Below, piece after piece: positions 60,271 through 64,000 of a DNA stretch of 64,000 bases. The stretch is from the NCBI RefSeq assembly GCF_030464885.1, contig NZ_JALPRJ010000016.1, positions 1-64,000 on the forward strand, given 5' to 3'. The notes under the pieces are model-generated. The model searched no databases and was not told the origin of the DNA. It saw only the letters and a list, made by a program, of their open reading frames with translations. This DNA is from Caballeronia sp. SEWSISQ10-4 2 (lineage in GTDB: Bacteria; Pseudomonadota; Gammaproteobacteria; Burkholderiales; Burkholderiaceae). Made by a program: the position numbers and the translations under genes. Every line of letters begins with the position of its first letter. Within the stretch, counting starts at the first letter, position 1.

Positions 60271-61267
60271 CGGCATCGGGCTCGTTCTGGTGGTGGCGCT
60301 GCTGTGCGCGGCCGGCGGGCTGTTGCTGTGGCAGCGCGCGCAGGACACCCGCGAACGCGCGCTGACGGACCGTTTTGTCGACCGGCGCGTGGCGTCGGCG
60401 CACGGCTCTGTATCGGCCGCGGCACCGGTCCAGAGCGGCCAGCGCCAGCGTTGTGCCGGTCTCGCGGCGATGCCGGCGAATGCCGCGCCACACGGCGTGC
60501 GCGAAAACTTGCGTCATCTGCGGGCGCGTCTTGTCTACAGCTTCGGCAATCTGATGAGCCGCGCGGGCATCGCCAGTCCGCGCACGTTGTTGTCGGCCGC
60601 TTGCGCAGTGATCCTGCCCGGCGCGTGCTGGGTCGGTCTGCGTACACATTGGCTCGTCGGGCTCGGTTTCATCGCCTTCGGCGTGCTCTGTGTATTTGCA
60701 TTTCTCTCATGGCGCGCACAGAAGCGCTATCAGCGTATCTCGCGCCAGTTGCCCGTATTCCTCGACGGCATCGTGCGGCTCATCACGATCGGCAATAGCG
60801 TGCCAGCCGCGTTCCAGGCCGCGCTCACGACTACGGACATGCCTTTGCGCGACTGCCTCGACCGGGTTTCGCGGATGTTGCGCTCGGGTGTTGAAATCGA
60901 TGTGGCGTTGAAGCACGTGGCCTCGGTGTATCACGTGCGTGAACTGGAGCTGGTCGGCTCGGTGCTGCGTATCTCCGTGAAATACGGCGGCCGCTCTGAC
61001 GTGATGCTCGACCGCATGGCCGCGCTGATGCGCGATCTCGAACAGGCCGAGCGCGAACTGATTGCGTTGTCCACCGAGACGCGTTTGTCCTCGTGGGTGC
61101 TCGGCCTCTTGCCGGCGCTGCTGGGCGGCGTGGTGATCATCGCCAACCCGTCGTACTTCGAGGCGATGTGGTCCGACCCGTTCGGCCAGCGCCTCGTGTA
61201 TGCGGCGTTGGGACTGCAAATGCTTGGCGCTTTCCTGCTGTATCGCCTTGCGCGCCTGAGGGACTGA
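60263..61267 (+). CDS. tadB: TadB inner membrane platform protein
   Basis: 334 residues. Type II secretion F-domain protein with membrane helices near the N-terminus (4-22), at about 105-155, and two at the C-terminus (about 270-330). GspF-like domain: QRISRQLPVFLDGIVRLITI and GRSDVMLDRMAALMRDLEQA. Forms the inner membrane base with TadC. GGAGG 8 nt before ATG 60263; it overlaps the tadA stop. Confidence 0.9.
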
Positions 61268-61270
61268 CTT

Positions 61271-62281
61271 TTGACCGCCCAGACTGTGTTCGCTCTTGCC
61301 TTGCTGGTTGCCGCGCTGGGCTGCGCTTTGTTCGGCGTGCTCGCATTCACGGGTCTTGCGCGCCTGCAGCGCGGCGCGCGCACGCTCGACCACGCACTCG
61401 ATCAACGCGCGGCCAGCACGGCGGCGCACACGACCGCTGCAGCGAAGGAGCCGCGGCAGACAGCGGACGCGAAGGACGTGGGCGTTACCGGACGAGGGCG
61501 CGCCAGGGGCGGCCGACTGCTGCGCCTCGCCGATACGCTCAGCCGTGCGGCAGCGGGCTGGCTGGACACGCCGTTCGGGGCGATCGTCGTGGCGCCCGAA
61601 GACCGGCGCTTGCTGGATCGATGCGGTTTCCTCGACGCCAACGCGCGCGCGCGTTTCTTCGCGGCGCGGATTGGCTGCGCATTGTTGCTGCCGCTGCTGG
61701 TGCTTGGGTTGTACAGCGGCGAACCTCGCCTTGCCATGTGGATGGTCGGTGCGCTCGGCTTCGGCTTCATGCTGCCGAAGTGGCTCGTGCGGCGCAGGGC
61801 GAAAGCGCGTCAGCGCTCGGTCGCAAGCGAGCTGCCGATGTTCGTCGATTTGTTGCGTTTGCTGCAGGGTGTCGGCCTGTCGCTCGATCAGAGCCTGCAA
61901 GTGATGATCAATGACTTCGCAACCGTGCTGCCCGTGCTCTCGAAGGAACTGGCGCTTGCCCACAGGCAGTTCAGCACCGGACGCACGCGTGAGCAGTCGC
62001 TGAGCCGGCTCGCGACGAGTTACGAAAGCGACGACCTGAATGCCGTGATGCGACTCGTGGTCCAGGTCGACAAACACGGCGGCGCGGTGCAGGAACCGTT
62101 ACGCCAGTTCGGCGACCGCTTGCGCGAATCGCGCCGTGCGACCTTGCGTGAACGGATCGGCGCACTGACCGTGAAGATGACCGGCGTGATGGTCGTGACC
62201 TTGCTGCCCGCGCTGTTGATCATGACGGCCGGTCCGGGGTTTATCGCAGTGTTCCATTCGCTGTCCGCGTTGCACCGATAG
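61271..62281 (+). CDS. tadC: TadC inner membrane platform protein
   Basis: 336 residues. One N-terminal helix, two central helices (about 135-175) and a C-terminal helix (about 300-325), with the GspF domain ASELPMFVDLLRLLQGVGLS and VVQVDKHGGAVQEPLRQFGD. Start is the TTG at 61271 behind GAGGGACTGACT; no ATG fits. It pairs with TadB, whose gene ends 3 nt earlier. Confidence 0.88.
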   Translation: MTAQTVFALALLVAALGCALFGVLAFTGLARLQRGARTLDHALDQRAASTAAHTTAAAKEPRQTADAKDVGVTGRGRARGGRLLRLADTLSRAAAGWLDTPFGAIVVAPEDRRLLDRCGFLDANARARFFAARIGCALLLPLLVLGLYSGEPRLAMWMVGALGFGFMLPKWLVRRRAKARQRSVASELPMFVDLLRLLQGVGLSLDQSLQVMINDFATVLPVLSKELALAHRQFSTGRTREQSLSRLATSYESDDLNAVMRLVVQVDKHGGAVQEPLRQFGDRLRESRRATLRERIGALTVKMTGVMVVTLLPALLIMTAGPGFIAVFHSLSALHR

Positions 62282-62301
62282 ACGTTGAAGAGAGTAAAGC
62301 C

Positions 62302-63222
62302 ATGAAACCGATCGCAATTGAGAGTCACCTGCCCGCTGTTGTCCTGGTGCTTGCCTGTACCGCCTTGGCGGCGCTGGGCGGCTGTGCGTCGAAGATGGAA
62401 AGCGGTTATGGCGTTGGCGTACAGGCGGAGCGCGAAGCCGCGCTCCAGCAGTCGCAGCAGAAGCAGGACGCACCCGATACGCCCGGCATGTATCTCGCGC
62501 TGATCGACCGGATGCAGGCGCAGGGTTTGTTTTACGCGTCGCTTGCGCATATAGACGCGTATGAGAAGCAGTACGGCGTAACGCCCGACACGACGCTGCT
62601 GCGCGCCGATGCCTTGCGTCAGACCGGCCAGGCGCAGAGCAGCGCCGATGCTTACACGAAGTTGCTGAATACGCCGCTAGTGGCGCGGGGGTATCGCGGG
62701 CTTGGTTTGCTGGCGGGCGCTGCGGCTGAGTTCGGTAAAGCATCCGAAGCTTTCGATACCGCTTCGCGCCTGGAGCCAACCGACGCCCTCACGCTTTCCG
62801 ATCTCGGTTACGCGCGTTTGCGTCTCGGCGATGTGACGGGCGCGCGCGTACCGCTGATGAAAGCGGCCGAGCTGGCGCAGGACAACCCGAAGATCCTGAG
62901 CAACGTCGCGCTGTTCCTGCTCGCCGACGGCCAGCCTGCCGCAGCGCAGGGGCTGATCGCGCAGCAGAAGTTTTCGCCGGAGGTGCAGCAGGCAATCCGC
63001 ACGGATGCCCAGCGTATCGCTGCGGCCGCGGCACAGGCCTCGCACGCGCGGGTCGCTGAGGTCACGTCGGCGACGTCCGAGCGTGCGCGTGTTCCCACAG
63101 CGCGCGCGCCACAGACGGTCCAGACCGTCGACTCGCTGCTGAACGCGCAATTGCCGCTGACCCAGACGTTCGATCAGTCCGGCGCGATGTCGGCCAAACA
63201 AGCGCAAGTGATCGCGCGTTGA
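62302..63222 (+). CDS. tadD: TadD-type TPR lipoprotein
   Basis: 306 residues. The lipoprotein signal ends at LGGC (Cys28). Several tetratricopeptide helices follow (about 60-230: LYDRMQAQGLFYASLAHIDA-like, PTDALTLSDLGYARLRLGD). The C-terminal third is Ala/Gln/Thr-rich. TadD lipoproteins help assemble or localise the secretin. ATG 62302, 20 nt after tadC. Confidence 0.85.
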   Translation: MKPIAIESHLPAVVLVLACTALAALGGCASKMESGYGVGVQAEREAALQQSQQKQDAPDTPGMYLALIDRMQAQGLFYASLAHIDAYEKQYGVTPDTTLLRADALRQTGQAQSSADAYTKLLNTPLVARGYRGLGLLAGAAAEFGKASEAFDTASRLEPTDALTLSDLGYARLRLGDVTGARVPLMKAAELAQDNPKILSNVALFLLADGQPAAAQGLIAQQKFSPEVQQAIRTDAQRIAAAAAQASHARVAEVTSATSERARVPTARAPQTVQTVDSLLNAQLPLTQTFDQSGAMSAKQAQVIAR

Positions 63223-63233
63223 GGGGAAGATCC

Positions 63234-63662
63234 ATGAACGAATATCGGACGATGCGGGGGCGGGGCGGCGTGACCGGTTTGGCCGCGGGATTGATCGTTG
63301 CGTTGGGGTCGATGGCAATTGCCGCCTGCACGGCGGCACAGACGCAGACACCGTTGACGGCGCAGGCTGAACCATCAGCGCTACAGGCACAGGAGCAACC
63401 GAAGGCACAGCCGCAGACGGGGGTTCCGCTAGAGACGGTCACCGTCGCCCGTCATGTCACGTTGATCGGTGACGCCACGCTATCGCTGCTTGCGTTGCAA
63501 CGAAGCGGTCAGATGGCCGCGCCGGCACAGCCGATGCTCGGTGCGGAAGCCAGCGCCGCGTACGCGCGTTATCTGAGATCCTTTAATCACCCGATTCCAG
63601 AGCATCTGGATTCGTCGGTGGGTACGGTCGGCGGCGCTGCAGGCGGCGGAGGCCAGAACTGA
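63234..63662 (+). CDS. DUF3613 lipoprotein of the tad locus
   Basis: 142 residues. Signal peptide with lipobox IAAC (Cys32). A Gln/Pro/Ala-rich linker is followed by a DUF3613-type C-terminal half with LIGDATLSLLALQRSGQMAA and YARYLRSFNHPIPEHLDSSV. The family is found with tad genes in Burkholderia-like genomes. Function unknown. ATG 63234 has GGGGAAG upstream; the ORF opens five codons earlier. Confidence 0.8.
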   Translation: MNEYRTMRGRGGVTGLAAGLIVALGSMAIAACTAAQTQTPLTAQAEPSALQAQEQPKAQPQTGVPLETVTVARHVTLIGDATLSLLALQRSGQMAAPAQPMLGAEASAAYARYLRSFNHPIPEHLDSSVGTVGGAAGGGGQN

Positions 63663-63664
63663 TA

Positions 63665-64000
63665 TGAACCGGCTGCCGACATCGCCGGGCAGGGTGGCAC
63701 CGCGTGGCCGCAAGGGCCAGCGCGGTGTGGCGAGCGTGTTGGCGGTGTTCTGGCTTCTGGTAGCGGTCGCGGCGCTTGCCGTTATCGATGTGGGTAACGT
63801 GTTTTATCAGCGTCGCGTATTGCAGAGTGTGGCGGACCTCGCGGCGAACGCGGGCGCACAGGTCGTCGACGATACCTGCTCGCGCGCCCCCGCCACGGCG
63901 ATCGGCAGCGCGGGCGCAAATGGCTTCAGCACGTCGGCGGCTGGCAACACCATCACGACGTCATGCGGGCGCTTTGATCCGACGCTTTACGCCGCGCCTA
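63665..64000 (+). CDS. TadG-like putative Flp pilus assembly protein (cut by window edge)
   Basis: The frame runs off the right end after 112 codons. RGQRGVASVLAVFWLLVAVA and VIDVGNVFYQRRVLQSVADL, followed by ANAGAQVV, are the TadG-type N-terminal TadE-like hydrophobic segment. It starts 2 nt after the DUF3613 stop (TGATATG). Full-length TadG proteins carry a C-terminal von Willebrand-like domain, which cannot be checked here. Confidence 0.85.

Overview
The window is a high-GC chromosomal segment from a member of the Burkholderiaceae, most probably Paraburkholderia or Caballeronia. The basis is the gene content and order: scpB-rluB, rimP-nusA-infB-rbfA-truB followed by an EmrAB-type pump and typA, then odhA-odhB-odhL-zapE, an ortho-cleavage pca cluster, a BamC lipoprotein, and a tad locus with a DUF3613 gene. 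Genus assignment is inference.

Layout. 1-2,700 is decayed accessory DNA: the 3' end of an IS transposase, frameshifted small genes and an ATPase fragment, ending at tRNA-Pro(GGG). 2,800-5,650 holds three regulators on the minus strand (two LysR, one IclR). Divergent from them, 5,912-11,187 is pcaIJFBDC, which turns carboxymuconate into succinyl-CoA and acetyl-CoA; two GTTCG-N5-CGAAY palindromes lie in the divergent promoter region. 11,200-21,640 is a looser region with a pseudogenised DUF2844 gene, bamC, a possible structured RNA ahead of an ABM-domain monooxygenase gene, several small conserved or secreted proteins, a YdcF protein, a stand-alone transposase N-terminal-domain protein, and a LysR-aminotransferase pair. 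22,029-32,272 is housekeeping: ScpB, RluB, then the rimP-nusA-infB-rbfA-truB transcription/translation operon. 32,347-37,419 (minus) is a MarR-controlled tripartite drug efflux operon. 37,793-47,074 carries typA, the 2-oxoglutarate dehydrogenase complex genes odhA, odhB and odhL, and zapE. 47,241-52,372 has a second stand-alone transposase-domain protein, a DUF2147 protein, and a two-partner-secretion transporter next to a Gly-rich repeat lipoprotein. 53,239 to the end is a tad/Flp pilus locus, running off the window inside a TadG-like gene.

How the parts work together. The pca genes and the odh complex meet at succinyl-CoA and the TCA cycle. The tad locus encodes pilin (Flp), prepilin peptidase (TadV), pseudopilin-like TadE and TadG, secretin (RcpA), its partner CpaB, TadZ, the ATPase TadA, inner-membrane TadB/C, and lipoproteins. 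The most unusual items are the TpsB/repeat-lipoprotein pair with no TpsA, the two solitary DUF4096-type transposase-domain proteins, the tandem-terminator RNA candidate at 14.5-14.7 kb, the attenuator-like leader of the nusA operon, and the dual palindromes at pcaI. All calls come from reading sequence and remembered family features; no database search was run.
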